DNA of 64,000 nt, taken from the NCBI RefSeq assembly GCF_030269645.1, contig NZ_BSTR01000012.1, forward strand, positions 62,001 through 126,000. The letters run 5' to 3'. The notes under the pieces were generated by a model. It did not search any database. It was not told the DNA's origin and saw only the letters and a list, made by a program, of their open reading frames with translations. Shown here in pieces: positions 51,031 through 59,933 of this stretch. Position 1 is the first letter of the stretch. Every line of letters begins with the position of its first letter. Both the position numbers and the translations under genes were made by a program. The DNA is from Actinokineospora sp. NBRC 105648. GTDB taxonomy: Bacteria > Actinomycetota > Actinomycetes > Mycobacteriales > Pseudonocardiaceae.

Positions 51031-52248
51031 CTAGTTGGTGATGTTGTCGAAGCGGACGAACATCCGCTCCGGGCCCCGGAGGTTCACGTGCGGGCGGTAG
51101 GTCAGCAGGCTCTCGTCCAGCTCCGGTGCCTGCACCCGCCGGGCGAACTCGGACAGGGCGATGGAGGTTTCCAGCTTGGCCAGGCTCGAGCCGATGCAGA
51201 AGTGCGGTCCGGCCGCGAAGGCCAGGTGGTGGTTGGCGCCGCGGCGGAGGTCGAAGCGGTCGGGGTCGGAGAAGACGGCCGGGTCGCGGTTGGCGGCGGC
51301 CAGCAGGAGCATGATCACGCCGTTGTTGGGGACCGTCACACCCTCCACCGACATCTCCCGGCGGGCCACTCGGGTGACCATCTGGGCCGGGGTGTCGTAG
51401 CGCAGGACCTCGTCGACCGCCGCCGAGGCCAGGCCCGGGTTCTCGCGCAGCGCCTGGAGCTGGTCCGGGTGGCGGAGCAGGGCCAGCACGCCGTTCGCGA
51501 TCAGGTTGGCCGTCGACTCGTACCCGCCGACCAGCAGAAGGGCGCAGGTCGCCAGCAGCTCGGCCTCGGTGAGCACCTCGCCGTCCTGCTCGATCCGCAC
51601 CAGGTGCGAGAGCAGGTCGTCGGCGGGCTTCTCGCGGCGGAAGGCGACCAGGTCGGCGAAGTAGAGCCGGAAACCCTCCTTGGCCAGCTCGATGTCGGCC
51701 AGCACGACCGGGTCGCCCAGGTCGGTCGCCGGGTCCAGGCCGCGCACCAGGCGGTGCGACCAGTCCTGGAGGATGTCGTGGTCGCGGGCCGGGACGCCGA
51801 GCAGGTCGTTGATGATGGTGACCGGCAGGATGTTCGCCAGCTGGGAGACCACCTCGATCGCGTTCGCCTCGCCCGCCTTGGTCAGCTGGTCGGCGACGAT
51901 CTCGCGGATGCGCGGCTCCAGGTTCGCGATCACCCGGGGGGTGAACGCCTTGGACACCAGCCCGCGCAGGCGGGTGTGGTCCGGGGCGTCCATCGACAGG
52001 AACGAGTCGAACGGGACCTCGTCGGGGGTGTCGCCGAAGGTGGCGCCCAGCAGCGAGTTCCGCCGGTCCGCGCTGACCGTCGGGTCGCGCAGGATGGTGG
52101 CGCAGTTCCGGTAGTCCCCCACCACGACCAGGGCACCGTCGAGCTCGGTGCGCGGCGCGGACCGCAGACCTGCGAGAACCGGGTACGGGTCGGCGCGGTT
52201 GGCGGGGTCGAACAGGGTCGCCAGGGAGGGTTCGGCTGTCACAGTCAT
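51031..52248 (-). CDS. cytochrome P450
   Basis: A 405-residue soluble bacterial P450 (CYP105/107-like size). The heme ligand is Cys351 in FAAGPHFCIGSSLA, the I-helix oxygen-activation site is GGYESTAN, and the ExxR Glu/Arg pair is in DEVLRYD. It would hydroxylate or epoxidise a small molecule with electrons from a ferredoxin; no ferredoxin gene is adjacent. GGAAGAGA lies 7 nt before the ATG. Its upstream region has a 24-bp palindrome shared with the second marR promoter. Confidence 0.93.
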   Translation of the reverse strand: MTVTAEPSLATLFDPANRADPYPVLAGLRSAPRTELDGALVVVGDYRNCATILRDPTVSADRRNSLLGATFGDTPDEVPFDSFLSMDAPDHTRLRGLVSKAFTPRVIANLEPRIREIVADQLTKAGEANAIEVVSQLANILPVTIINDLLGVPARDHDILQDWSHRLVRGLDPATDLGDPVVLADIELAKEGFRLYFADLVAFRREKPADDLLSHLVRIEQDGEVLTEAELLATCALLLVGGYESTANLIANGVLALLRHPDQLQALRENPGLASAAVDEVLRYDTPAQMVTRVARREMSVEGVTVPNNGVIMLLLAAANRDPAVFSDPDRFDLRRGANHHLAFAAGPHFCIGSSLAKLETSIALSEFARRVQAPELDESLLTYRPHVNLRGPERMFVRFDNITN

Positions 52249-52324
52249 GGCTGTCTCTTCCGTAGCTGTTTCAGGTCAAGCGATCCCGGCCTGAGCACCC
52301 GGGTGCTGTAGCAGTCCACGCCAC

Positions 52325-52348
52325 GATATCAGTGCCCTGTGACATATC
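52325..52348 (-). promoter_or_regulatory. palindromic operator candidate upstream of the P450 gene
   Basis: Minus strand GATATGTC-N10-GATATC type palindrome in 24 bp. The same half-sites GATATGTC and CTGATATC/GGATATC occur at 57821-57845 upstream of the second marR gene, with one base more in the middle. Confidence 0.6.
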
Positions 52349-52504
52349 AAGCAGCTGAATGGAGTCCGATAACTGCGAGCACGGCGGACCCCGGACACGG
52401 CGGCGCCGGACTGCGACCGCGTGGTCCCAGCCCGGCGCCCGCGGGGTGCCGCGGGTGTTCCGCAGACGGTGGCAGCACCGGCTGACCAGGTGCTGACGCC
52501 GCGC

Positions 52505-53524
52505 TCACCAGCCGGTCGGCCCGACGATCCGCAGCACGGTGGCGGCGAAGTTGAAGCCGACCCCGACGCCGAACACCAGCACGTGGTCACCCTCGGTGAC
52601 CAGCCCGTTCGACAGCAGGTGGTCGAGCCCGGCGAACTGGTCGCCCGCGCCGAGGTGGCCCACCCCGGAGCCGAAGCCCCAGAGCGACTGGGCCTCGGTG
52701 AAGCCGAGCGCGTCGAAGTTCTCCGCCTGCCCCTGGCCGCGGTGGATGAACGGCAGCACCGCGCGGACGACCTGGTCCTGCTCGATGCCCGCGTCGGCGA
52801 GCACCTGGTCGCGGGTCTTGAACATGGCGGCCTCGATGCGGTCCCAGCCGTTGGCCGCGGCCGGGGTGGCCATGTGCTGGGCGAGCCTGCGCAGCACCGG
52901 CACCGGGGCCTCGGTGCCGGGGGCGAACCGGAACGGCTCGGTGCCCCGGCCGAAGCCCTCGAGCGAGTTGTCGGCGAAGGCCGCGGTGGACAGCACCTGG
53001 GCGACCCCGCCCCGGGTGGACAGCGCCAGCGCGGTGCCGCCGTCGCCGAAGACGGTGTACATCTGCGAGTTCCAGCGGTCGAACGCGGGGGCGGCGAAGT
53101 TGTCCCCGGTGGTCAGCAGCGCGGTGTCGGCCAGCCCGCCGAGCAGGTAGGCGGTCGCGGTGTGGAACGCGGCCATGCCGCCGTTGGAGCGCTGCTGCAG
53201 GTCCATCGACACCGCCTGCGGCCCCACCGTCTGGTTGGCCACGAAGCTCGCCGTGCCCCACATGTCCAGGCCCTGGAACCACAGGCTGCTGTGCAGCAGC
53301 AGGTCGTACTCGCCCGCCGGGACGCCCGCGCGGGCCACCGCGGCCCGGCCCGCCTCGATCGCCAGCTCCGGGCCGGTCACCCCGTCGGACACCGCGATCC
53401 GCTCGTAGCCCAGTCCGGTGTGCCCCTCCCCGACCAGCCCGGCCGCCTCGGCCTCGGCGACCGACACCGTCGGCGGCAGTGCGGTGGCGGTGCCCGCGAC
53501 GAAGATCTCTCTCGTGCAGCGCAC
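52505..53524 (-). CDS. ketosynthase III-like acyltransferase with Ser at the active site
   Basis: A 339-residue thiolase-fold protein related to 3-oxoacyl-ACP synthase III. The usual catalytic Cys is Ser113 (LQQRSNGGM). His261 is kept (LPFIHRGQG), and the normal Asn motif is replaced by GHLGAGD (Asp295). Such Ser- or C/H/D-variants (DpsC- and CerJ-like) act as acyl transferases rather than condensing enzymes. It probably transfers an acyl group in a specialised pathway. GTG 53524 follows GAGAGGAG. It is divergent from the DHA2 exporter gene. Confidence 0.83.
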   Translation of the reverse strand: MRCTREIFVAGTATALPPTVSVAEAEAAGLVGEGHTGLGYERIAVSDGVTGPELAIEAGRAAVARAGVPAGEYDLLLHSSLWFQGLDMWGTASFVANQTVGPQAVSMDLQQRSNGGMAAFHTATAYLLGGLADTALLTTGDNFAAPAFDRWNSQMYTVFGDGGTALALSTRGGVAQVLSTAAFADNSLEGFGRGTEPFRFAPGTEAPVPVLRRLAQHMATPAAANGWDRIEAAMFKTRDQVLADAGIEQDQVVRAVLPFIHRGQGQAENFDALGFTEAQSLWGFGSGVGHLGAGDQFAGLDHLLSNGLVTEGDHVLVFGVGVGFNFAATVLRIVGPTGW

Positions 53525-53577
53525 GTCAAACTCCTCTCATGTGGACAGTCGAGACGCGCACAATCTCTTCCGCGCGA

Positions 53578-53585
53578 CTGATATC
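53578..53585. promoter_or_regulatory. operator half-site between ketosynthase-like and exporter genes
   Basis: CTGATATC here equals one half of the palindrome upstream of the P450 gene. No clear second half is seen, so binding by the same repressor is uncertain. Confidence 0.35.
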
Positions 53586-53686
53586 CCGATGACCCAGGGC
53601 TGATCACCGTCCAGTCAGGACCGGGTCAGCGACTCGTCAGCGCCGCGGGCTCCACTTTCGGCACTGTCGGGGGAAAGGGGTAGGAC

Positions 53687-55051
53687 GTGGTGGACCAGGC
53701 TGTCCGGCGACCGGTGACCAACCGGGGCGCGCTGGCCGTGTTGCTCTCCTGTGACTTCATGATCACACTGGACTTCTTCGTGTCCAACGTGGCCATTCCG
53801 GCCATCCGCCGCGACCTGCACGCCAGTGCCGCGCAGGTGCAGCTGATCGTGGTCGGCTACGCGCTCGCCTACGCCGCGGGCCTGATCACCTGGGGTAGGC
53901 TGGGCGACATCCACGGTCGCAGGCGGCTGTTCGCGATCGGACTGGGCGTGTTCACCGCCGCGTCTGTCGCTTGTGGACTCGCGGGGAACGCCGACATGCT
54001 CATCTTGGCCCGCGTCGCGCAGGGCTTGGCCGCGGGTGTGATGGCCCCGCAGGTGCTGGCGATCCTCGGCACCACCTACACCGGTGCCCAGCGGGCCAAG
54101 GTGTTCGCCATCTCCGGGCTGTCCAAGGGCGTCGCCGGGGTGTTCGGCCAGCTCATCGGCGGCCTGCTGATCGCGGCGGACTCCGGTGGCCTGGGCTGGC
54201 GGCTCTGCTTCCTGGTCAACCTGCCGATCGGCCTGGTCGCCCTGGCGTTCACCCGCCGCGCGGTGCCCGAGTCGCGCGCCGGTGGCGACACCCGGCTCGA
54301 CGGCTGGAGCTCGGTGCTGGCCGCGGTCGCCCTGATCGCCCTGGTGCTGCCGCTGGTCGAGGGCCGCGAGCACGGCTGGCCGCTGTGGACCTGGGTGAGC
54401 CTGGCGGTCGCCGTGGTGCTGCTGACCGCGTTCGTCGCCCGCCAGCGCACCGCGAGCACCCCGCTGGTCGACCCGGCCCTCTTCCGCGACCGCGCCTTCG
54501 CCGTCGGCGTGGCCTCGACCGCGCTCTACTTCGCCGCGATGGGCGCGTTCCTGCTGGTCCTGGCCGTCTACCTGCAGGACGAGCGCGGCATGAGCCCGGT
54601 CGGCTCCGGCGTGCTCTACACCGCCATCGGGGTCGGCTTCTTCGTGATGACCATCCGCGGCGCCGCGCTGGCCGGCCGGATCGGTGTCCGGATGGTGTCG
54701 GTCGGGGCGCTGGTCCTCACCGCGGGCTGGGCGCTGCTGACCCTGCTCACCGACCTGCCGGTGGTCTGGCTGGCGCCCGCGCTGCTGGTCTGCGGGCTCG
54801 GCATGGGCCTGATCATGAGCCAGCTGACCGCGCGCACCCTGGCGGGCGTCCCGGCCCGGCTGGCGGGCGCGGGCTCCGGCGTGCTGAACACCGCGGTGCA
54901 GATCGGCAGCGCCCTGGGGGTCGCGCTGATCGGCATCGTCTTCTACGGCGCGCGCTCCGGCTTCGTCCCCGCCCTGGTGACCCTGGTGGTCGTCGGCCTC
55001 GTCCTCGCCGCGCTGCTGCGGCGACTGCCCCAAACCAGATCCGAACAGTGA
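53687..55051 (+). CDS. MFS exporter, DHA2 (drug:H+ antiporter) family
   Basis: A 454-residue major facilitator with an estimated 12-14 helices. The MFS motif A is GRLGDIHGRRRLF in loop 2-3, and the opening LLSCDFMITLDFFVSNVAIPAI is typical of the EmrB/QacA group. It probably exports the product of the surrounding cluster or gives resistance. GTG 53687 follows GGGGTAGGAC. The ligase gene starts 13 bp downstream, so they form an operon. Confidence 0.9.
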   Translation: MVDQAVRRPVTNRGALAVLLSCDFMITLDFFVSNVAIPAIRRDLHASAAQVQLIVVGYALAYAAGLITWGRLGDIHGRRRLFAIGLGVFTAASVACGLAGNADMLILARVAQGLAAGVMAPQVLAILGTTYTGAQRAKVFAISGLSKGVAGVFGQLIGGLLIAADSGGLGWRLCFLVNLPIGLVALAFTRRAVPESRAGGDTRLDGWSSVLAAVALIALVLPLVEGREHGWPLWTWVSLAVAVVLLTAFVARQRTASTPLVDPALFRDRAFAVGVASTALYFAAMGAFLLVLAVYLQDERGMSPVGSGVLYTAIGVGFFVMTIRGAALAGRIGVRMVSVGALVLTAGWALLTLLTDLPVVWLAPALLVCGLGMGLIMSQLTARTLAGVPARLAGAGSGVLNTAVQIGSALGVALIGIVFYGARSGFVPALVTLVVVGLVLAALLRRLPQTRSEQ

Positions 55052-55064
55052 GGTCGCGAACCCG

Positions 55065-56447
55065 ATGGCGAGAACCTACGACGAGGCCCGGCAGCCGCAC
55101 CTGAGAGCCGTGCTCGGCCAGATGAGCGCCGAGGCCGAGAAGCTGACCTGGCCGCTGGCCCGCCTGCACCACCTGCGCGACGAGCGGCTGCGCGCGATGG
55201 TGCGCCACGCCAAGGAGAACTCGCCGTGGCACCGGGAGCGGCTGCGCGACGTCGACCCCGATGGCCTGACCGGCGACGACATCCGGCACCTGCCGACGAT
55301 GAACAAGGCCGACGTGATGGCCAACTGGGACCACATCGTCACCGACCCCCGGTTGAACCTGGAGATCGCCCAGGCGCACCTGGACAAGGTCACCGAGAAC
55401 GGGCCGGAGTACCTGTTCGACGAGTTCCACATCGTGACCACCGGCGGCTCCTCCGGCCTCACCGGGCTCTTCCCGTGGGACTACGAGGGCTGGCTGCAGG
55501 CCGGTCTGGGCGCCTGGCGGCTGATGCCGTGGGTGATCAAGGACCTGGAGCTCTCGCCGCCGCGCGGGGCGTTCGTCGGCGCGGCGCACGCCTCGCACAT
55601 GTCCGACGCCATCCGGGCCACCTTCGACACCGGCGAGGACAGCTGCAAGGTGCCGGTGACCCGCCCACTGGATGAGATCGTCGAGGCGCTCAACCGCTTC
55701 CAGCCCAACCAGATCCTGGCCTACCCGTCGATCCTCTGGCGGCTGGCGCTCGAGCAGCAGGAGGGCAGGCTCGACATCAAGCCCGAGGTCATGCTCGGCG
55801 GCGCGGAGCCGCTGTTCCCGCACATGCGCGAGACCATCGAGAACGCCTTCGGTGCGCCGGTGATCGACTTCTACGGCACCTCCGAGACCTGGATGCTGGC
55901 CTGCTCGATGCCCGGGCGCACCGAGCTGCACCTGGGCGAGGACCTGGCGGTCTACGAGCCGGTCGACGCCGCGCACGAGCCGGTCCCGGCGGGCACCCGG
56001 GCGGCCAAGCTGCTGGTCACCAACGTGATCAACAAGGTCTTCCCGCTGATCCGCTACGAGATCGCCGACGAGGTGCTCGTCCTCGACGACCACACCGGCG
56101 GCGACAACCCCGGACCGTGGACCGGTCGCCGGATCGCCCCGGTGGCGGGCAGGCACGACGACGTCTTCGAGTACCCGGGTGGGGTCTACGTGCACCCGTA
56201 CGTGTTCTGGACCCCGCTGTGGGACTCGCGGATCGCCCAGTACCAGGTTCGCCAGACCGCCGCGGGCGCCGACGTGGTGGTGGAGCTGCGCGCGGCCTGC
56301 GACCTCGGTCCGGTGCGCGCGGCGCTGGTCTCGGCGATGCGCGAGGCCGGGCTGGCCGATCCGGTGGTCTCGATCGCCGCGGTGGAGCGGATCCCGCGCA
56401 ACCGGATCTCCGGCAAGATCAAGTCCTTCATCTCGCTGCCCGGGTAG
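55065..56447 (+). CDS. PaaK-like acyl-adenylate/CoA ligase
   Basis: A 460-residue ANL-superfamily ligase of the phenylacetate-CoA ligase branch. Motifs are TTGGSSGLTGLFPWDYEGW (ATP loop, replacing the FadD-type SGTTG), DFYGTSETWM, and RYEIADEVLVLDD; the last domain ends RIPRNRISGKIKSF. It would activate a carboxylic acid, perhaps aromatic, as acyl-AMP and pass it to CoA or a carrier. It follows the exporter gene with a 13-bp gap and is followed by a 15-bp terminator hairpin. Confidence 0.87.
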   Translation: MARTYDEARQPHLRAVLGQMSAEAEKLTWPLARLHHLRDERLRAMVRHAKENSPWHRERLRDVDPDGLTGDDIRHLPTMNKADVMANWDHIVTDPRLNLEIAQAHLDKVTENGPEYLFDEFHIVTTGGSSGLTGLFPWDYEGWLQAGLGAWRLMPWVIKDLELSPPRGAFVGAAHASHMSDAIRATFDTGEDSCKVPVTRPLDEIVEALNRFQPNQILAYPSILWRLALEQQEGRLDIKPEVMLGGAEPLFPHMRETIENAFGAPVIDFYGTSETWMLACSMPGRTELHLGEDLAVYEPVDAAHEPVPAGTRAAKLLVTNVINKVFPLIRYEIADEVLVLDDHTGGDNPGPWTGRRIAPVAGRHDDVFEYPGGVYVHPYVFWTPLWDSRIAQYQVRQTAAGADVVVELRAACDLGPVRAALVSAMREAGLADPVVSIAAVERIPRNRISGKIKSFISLPG

Positions 56448-56455
56448 CGGGCGCG

Positions 56456-56492
56456 GCGGCCGGCTCGCGGTGCCCACCCGCGAGCCGGCCGC
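56456..56492. terminator. 15-bp perfect hairpin after the ligase gene
   Basis: Arms 56456-56470 and 56478-56492 are perfectly complementary around a 7-nt loop. It lies between convergent genes. Confidence 0.8.
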
Positions 56493-56649
56493 GGCGGGCG
56501 GGCCGGGGACGGGCGCGGGCCCGTCATCCGTCGGCGGCCGTTCGGGTCCGTGGACCGAAGTGGACTGGAGTCCACCCGCGGTCGGTCACCTGTCCCATGA
56601 CTGCCAGGGTAATCGGTCACTGACCAATTCGGACTTTTCGACCATTGGA

Positions 56650-57126
56650 CTAGGAACCGGTGTCGGCGAAGGCATCCACGATGCGCCGCAGGAAGTCCTG
56701 CAACTGCTTGCGCTCGTCCGGGTGCAGGGTGTCGGCCAGCTTCTCGTCGGCGGACTTGATCAGCGTCTCGGCCTTGCGCAGCAGCGCCCAGCCCTCGCCG
56801 CTCAGCTTGGCGAGCAGCACTCGTTCGTGCACCTGCGAGGGTTCGCGCTCGATCAGGTTGCGGGCGCTGAGCTTGGCCAGGATCGCGGCCATGCTCTGCG
56901 GGGTGACCAGGCACAACCGCGCCAGGTGCGCGCCGGAGAGCCCGGGTGAGTTGGCCAGCACGAGCAGGGTGGAGTACTGGCGCACGGTCAGGTCGATCTC
57001 CCGCAGCAGCGCGGCGGTCTCGCCGGAGAGGGCGTGGTCGGCGCTGCGGATCGTGGCGCCGAGCTCCTGGATACCGGGATCCGGGCGCTGACTGGGGAAT
57101 CCGGTCTTCAATGTCCCCCCTAGCAT
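56650..57126 (-). CDS. MarR-family regulator 1
   Basis: A 158-residue MarR protein: dimer helices at both ends and a winged helix in the middle (LSGAHLARLCLVTPQSMAAILAKLSARNLIERE, with PSQVHERVLLAKLSGEG as the wing; written in parts). ATG 57126 is the start I list, but AGGGGGGA lies after it and a TTG at 57111 would use it. It converges with the ligase gene. The AT-rich upstream sequence (57210-57245) holds its promoter. Sister of the second MarR gene, 207 bp away. Confidence 0.85.
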   Translation of the reverse strand: MLGGTLKTGFPSQRPDPGIQELGATIRSADHALSGETAALLREIDLTVRQYSTLLVLANSPGLSGAHLARLCLVTPQSMAAILAKLSARNLIEREPSQVHERVLLAKLSGEGWALLRKAETLIKSADEKLADTLHPDERKQLQDFLRRIVDAFADTGS

Positions 57127-57281
57127 GACGTCGGGTGGCGGGGTGGCGCGGCGATCGGCACGGCGCGACCAGACCGGCGGCGCCGGTTCGGTGAGCCGTC
57201 CCCATCGTAACAGAGTTCTTGTAGTTATCAGTACTCGTATACAGCTGTGCGGCTGCCGGGGACCACCGCTGGCCCAACGAG

Positions 57282-57315
57282 AACCGGCCGCACCCCCATG
57301 AGGGTACGGCCGGTT
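57282..57315 (-). terminator. hairpin between the two marR genes
   Basis: AACCGGCCG (57282-57290) pairs with CGGCCGGTT (57307-57315), with further ACCC/GGGT pairing inside. It lies directly after the stop of the second marR gene. Confidence 0.7.
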
Positions 57316-57332
57316 GTGCTGGCGGGTACGGG

Positions 57333-57791
57333 CTACTCGTCGTGGAGCACCTTGATCGCCCGTTCGAGGAGCGTGGTGAGCGTGCGGCGCTCATCGTCGG
57401 TGAACTCGGCGGAGAGCCGTTCCTCGACCGCGTGCGCCTTGACGTCGGCCCGCTTGAGCAGCGCGCCGCCCACGCGGGTGAGCTTGGTGACGAACACCTT
57501 CTGGTGCACCGCGGAGGGAGTGCGGGTGATCAGGCCCTTGGCTTCGAGGTTCGACAGCACGGTCGCCATCGTCTGCGGGGTCACCGCGAGGATGCGCGCC
57601 AGCTGCGCCCCGGAGGCGCCGGGCAGGTAGGAGAGCACGAGCAGACCGCCGTACTGCGGGACGGTCAGGTCGAACTCGCGGAGTACGCCGCTCTTGGCCG
57701 ACATGAGGGCCTGCTCGGCGCGCTTGATCACGTGGCCCGGACGGCGGGCGATCTCCGCCTCCAGCCCTGCCATACCAGAACGTGTACTCAA
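57333..57791 (-). CDS. MarR-family regulator 2
   Basis: A 152-residue MarR protein with the same plan as MarR 1 (about 40% alike by eye): ASGAQLARILAVTPQTMATV as the recognition helix region and HQKVFVTKLTRVGGALL as the wing. TTG 57791 is chosen because AGGAGG lies 5 nt upstream; an ATG at 57773 has no ribosome-binding site. A 25-bp palindrome (57821-57845) overlaps the presumed promoter, so it is probably autorepressed and may also control the P450 gene, which has the same site. Confidence 0.87.
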   Translation of the reverse strand: MSTRSGMAGLEAEIARRPGHVIKRAEQALMSAKSGVLREFDLTVPQYGGLLVLSYLPGASGAQLARILAVTPQTMATVLSNLEAKGLITRTPSAVHQKVFVTKLTRVGGALLKRADVKAHAVEERLSAEFTDDERRTLTTLLERAIKVLHDE

Positions 57792-57820
57792 GTCAGCCTC
57801 CTGTTTTGCAATCGACCCAT

Positions 57821-57845
57821 GATATGTCCACCGGTGCTGGATATC
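57821..57845 (-). promoter_or_regulatory. palindromic operator candidate upstream of marR 2
   Basis: GATATGTCCACCGGTGCTGG plus ATATC forms an imperfect palindrome of 25 bp. A minus-strand TATCAT -10 box lies at its edge. The half-sites match the palindrome upstream of the P450 gene (52325-52348). Confidence 0.65.
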
Positions 57846-58010
57846 AAACGAGTGCTGACAGTGTCGGGGCGCCGCCCAGCGTAGTCGCCCCGGCCGCCGC
57901 GGGAGCGGTTCCCATGATCTCCTGAGACGTGTAAGGTTCCTCACCTGAGGCAGGAAACTGATGCCGCTCCGCTGGTGCACAGTCGTTGTCGGGCAACGCG
58001 AAGGACGCTC

Positions 58011-59603
58011 ATGACGGATCAGTCGGAGTCGGGGGCGACCCCCCGCCAGCTGCCGGTACTGGTGGTCGGGGCCGGTCCGGTCGGGCTCGCCGCCGCGGCC
58101 GACCTGCTCGACAAGGGGGTCGCGGTCCACTGCGTGGACGCGGCTGCGGGGCAGTACCCGTTCACCCGCTCGCTGGCCGCCTGGCCGCGGATGATGGAGA
58201 TCCTGCGCGGGCTCGGCGTCGAGCTGCGCGACCCGGCGCTGGGGCACCCGCTCGGCGCCCTGCACTACTTCTCCGGCAACCGCCCGATCCTCACCCTGGG
58301 CCTGCGCGCGCACACCCGGCCGATGGTCGTGGGCCAGCCCGCGATCGAGCGGCTGCTGCTCGATGGCCTGCACGCCCGAGGCGGCGCCGTGCGCTGGCGG
58401 ACCAGGCTGGTCGAGCTGGAGCGGCGCCCGGACGCGGTCCGCGCGCGGTTCGAGCTCGCCGACGGCGGCACCGAGTGGGCCGAGTACTCCTACGTCATCG
58501 GTGCCGACGGCGCGAGCAGCACGGTCCGCAAGCTGCTCGGCGTGCCGTTCGAGGGCAGCACCTACCCGGTCGGGTTCGTGCTCGCCGACGTCCGGCTGCA
58601 CGGCGGGCTCGCCCCGGACCAGGCCTACTACTACGTCAGCGACAAGGGGATGCTCGCGCTCGTCGGCATGCCGCACGGCCGCTACCGGGTGTTCACCTCC
58701 GCGCCGCCGGGGCTCGACCGGGACAACGTCACCCTCGACGACGTCCAGCGGCTGCTCGACGACCGCGGCCCCGGCGGGCTCACCATGTCGGACCCGCTGT
58801 GGCTGACCGCGTTCGCCGTGCACGCCCGGCACGCCGAGCGGATGCGCGACGGGCGGGTCTTCCTGATGGGCGACGCCGCGCACATCCACAGCCCGGCGGG
58901 CGGGCAGGGGCTCAACACCGGTATCGGCGACGCGCACAACCTCGCCTGGAAGCTGGCCATGGTCTGGCACGGCCGGGCCGCGGCCGACCTGCTGGCGAGC
59001 TACCAGCCGGAGCGGATGGCCGCGGTGGCCGCCGTGGTGCGCGACGCCGACCTGCAGACCAAGGCGTGGCTGGTGCGCAAGCGCTGGCACCGGGTGGTCC
59101 GCGACCTGGCCGCGCGGGTGGTCTCGGCCACCCGGCTGGCCGACCTGGACTACGTGCCCCGGCTGGCGGGCCTGCGCGTCCGCTACGCCGCCGAGCCCGG
59201 CGCGGGGGGCTCCCGGCTGTCCCCGTACCGCCCCGGCGCCCTGGTGCCCAACTGGCCGGTCCTGGTGGACGGTGTCCGCACGCCGCTGCGCGCGGCGCTG
59301 TGCAGGCACCGGTTCACCGTCCTGGTGGACGGTCCCGCCCGCGGGGCGCAGCTGCGCGCGCTGCTCGACCGGGTCGCGCGCCAGTGGTCCGACGAGGTCG
59401 ACATGCGCGCGCTGCACGGCCGGGTCCTCCGATCCGGACTGTCCTCTGTGGAGGGTCGAACCGCGCGCGGCACCCGGGTCGTGCTGGTCCGTCCGGACCA
59501 GCACGTGCTGGCGCACGCCCCGGCCGCACGTGCGTACGACGTACTGTCCCGACTGGAATCACTGTTGCCACAACGTGATTCGGTCTCGCCCGAGCGCGAA
59601 TAG
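58011..59603 (+). CDS. FAD-dependent aromatic hydroxylase-type monooxygenase
   Basis: A 530-residue class A flavoprotein monooxygenase with C-terminal thioredoxin-like domain. The dinucleotide fold is VLVVGAGPVGLAAAADL, the FAD/NADPH DG motif is VIGADGASSTVRK, and the second FAD motif is FLMGDAAHIHSPAGGQGLNTG. Related enzymes (PgaE, MhpA, TfdB types) hydroxylate polyketide or phenolic rings. GAAGGA lies 6 nt before the ATG at 58011. It stands divergent from marR 2, so that regulator may also affect it. Confidence 0.92.
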   Translation: MTDQSESGATPRQLPVLVVGAGPVGLAAAADLLDKGVAVHCVDAAAGQYPFTRSLAAWPRMMEILRGLGVELRDPALGHPLGALHYFSGNRPILTLGLRAHTRPMVVGQPAIERLLLDGLHARGGAVRWRTRLVELERRPDAVRARFELADGGTEWAEYSYVIGADGASSTVRKLLGVPFEGSTYPVGFVLADVRLHGGLAPDQAYYYVSDKGMLALVGMPHGRYRVFTSAPPGLDRDNVTLDDVQRLLDDRGPGGLTMSDPLWLTAFAVHARHAERMRDGRVFLMGDAAHIHSPAGGQGLNTGIGDAHNLAWKLAMVWHGRAAADLLASYQPERMAAVAAVVRDADLQTKAWLVRKRWHRVVRDLAARVVSATRLADLDYVPRLAGLRVRYAAEPGAGGSRLSPYRPGALVPNWPVLVDGVRTPLRAALCRHRFTVLVDGPARGAQLRALLDRVARQWSDEVDMRALHGRVLRSGLSSVEGRTARGTRVVLVRPDQHVLAHAPAARAYDVLSRLESLLPQRDSVSPERE

Positions 59604-59933
59604 TCTTCGTGTCACCGCGCCATCAGGCGTAGGTCAGTCCTTCCCGCACTGTTATCCCAGTGTCCCGCGCCGCCGTGACGGTTTCGCCGAAAATGCGGCC
59701 GAACGGTCCAACAACCGTCGCCCATTGGTCGGATGGTCCCCGTCGGCGTGCCCGGGAAACCGTTGTGCGGACACACATTGCCCGTCAGGGCAGATCCTTG
59801 ACTTCGAGCACAGGCAGTCGACATCATGCTGATGAGCATCAATTACCCGTAGATAGCTTCGAACACTGATACAGGTCAGGATGCTGAGAAGGTGACCTGG
59901 TCAGACCAGACCGCTGTGACGAGGGGACGAACA
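59604..59933 (+). promoter_or_regulatory. upstream region of the afsA-like gene
   Basis: This 330-bp stretch has lower GC than its surroundings. TTGACT near 59799 and CATCAT 17 nt later form a promoter-like pair. GTCAGG occurs at 59784 and 59875, GTCAGA at 59900 inside the palindrome CTGGTC-A-GACCAG, and ATGCTGATGAGCAT forms a stem near 59826. GAGGGG precedes the ATG at 59934. No gene is seen. Confidence 0.45.

Noticed and set aside
56611-56629. Palindrome AATCGGTCACTGACCAATT as an operator
   Set aside because: It lies between the ends of two convergent genes with no promoter to control, so an operator role has no support here.
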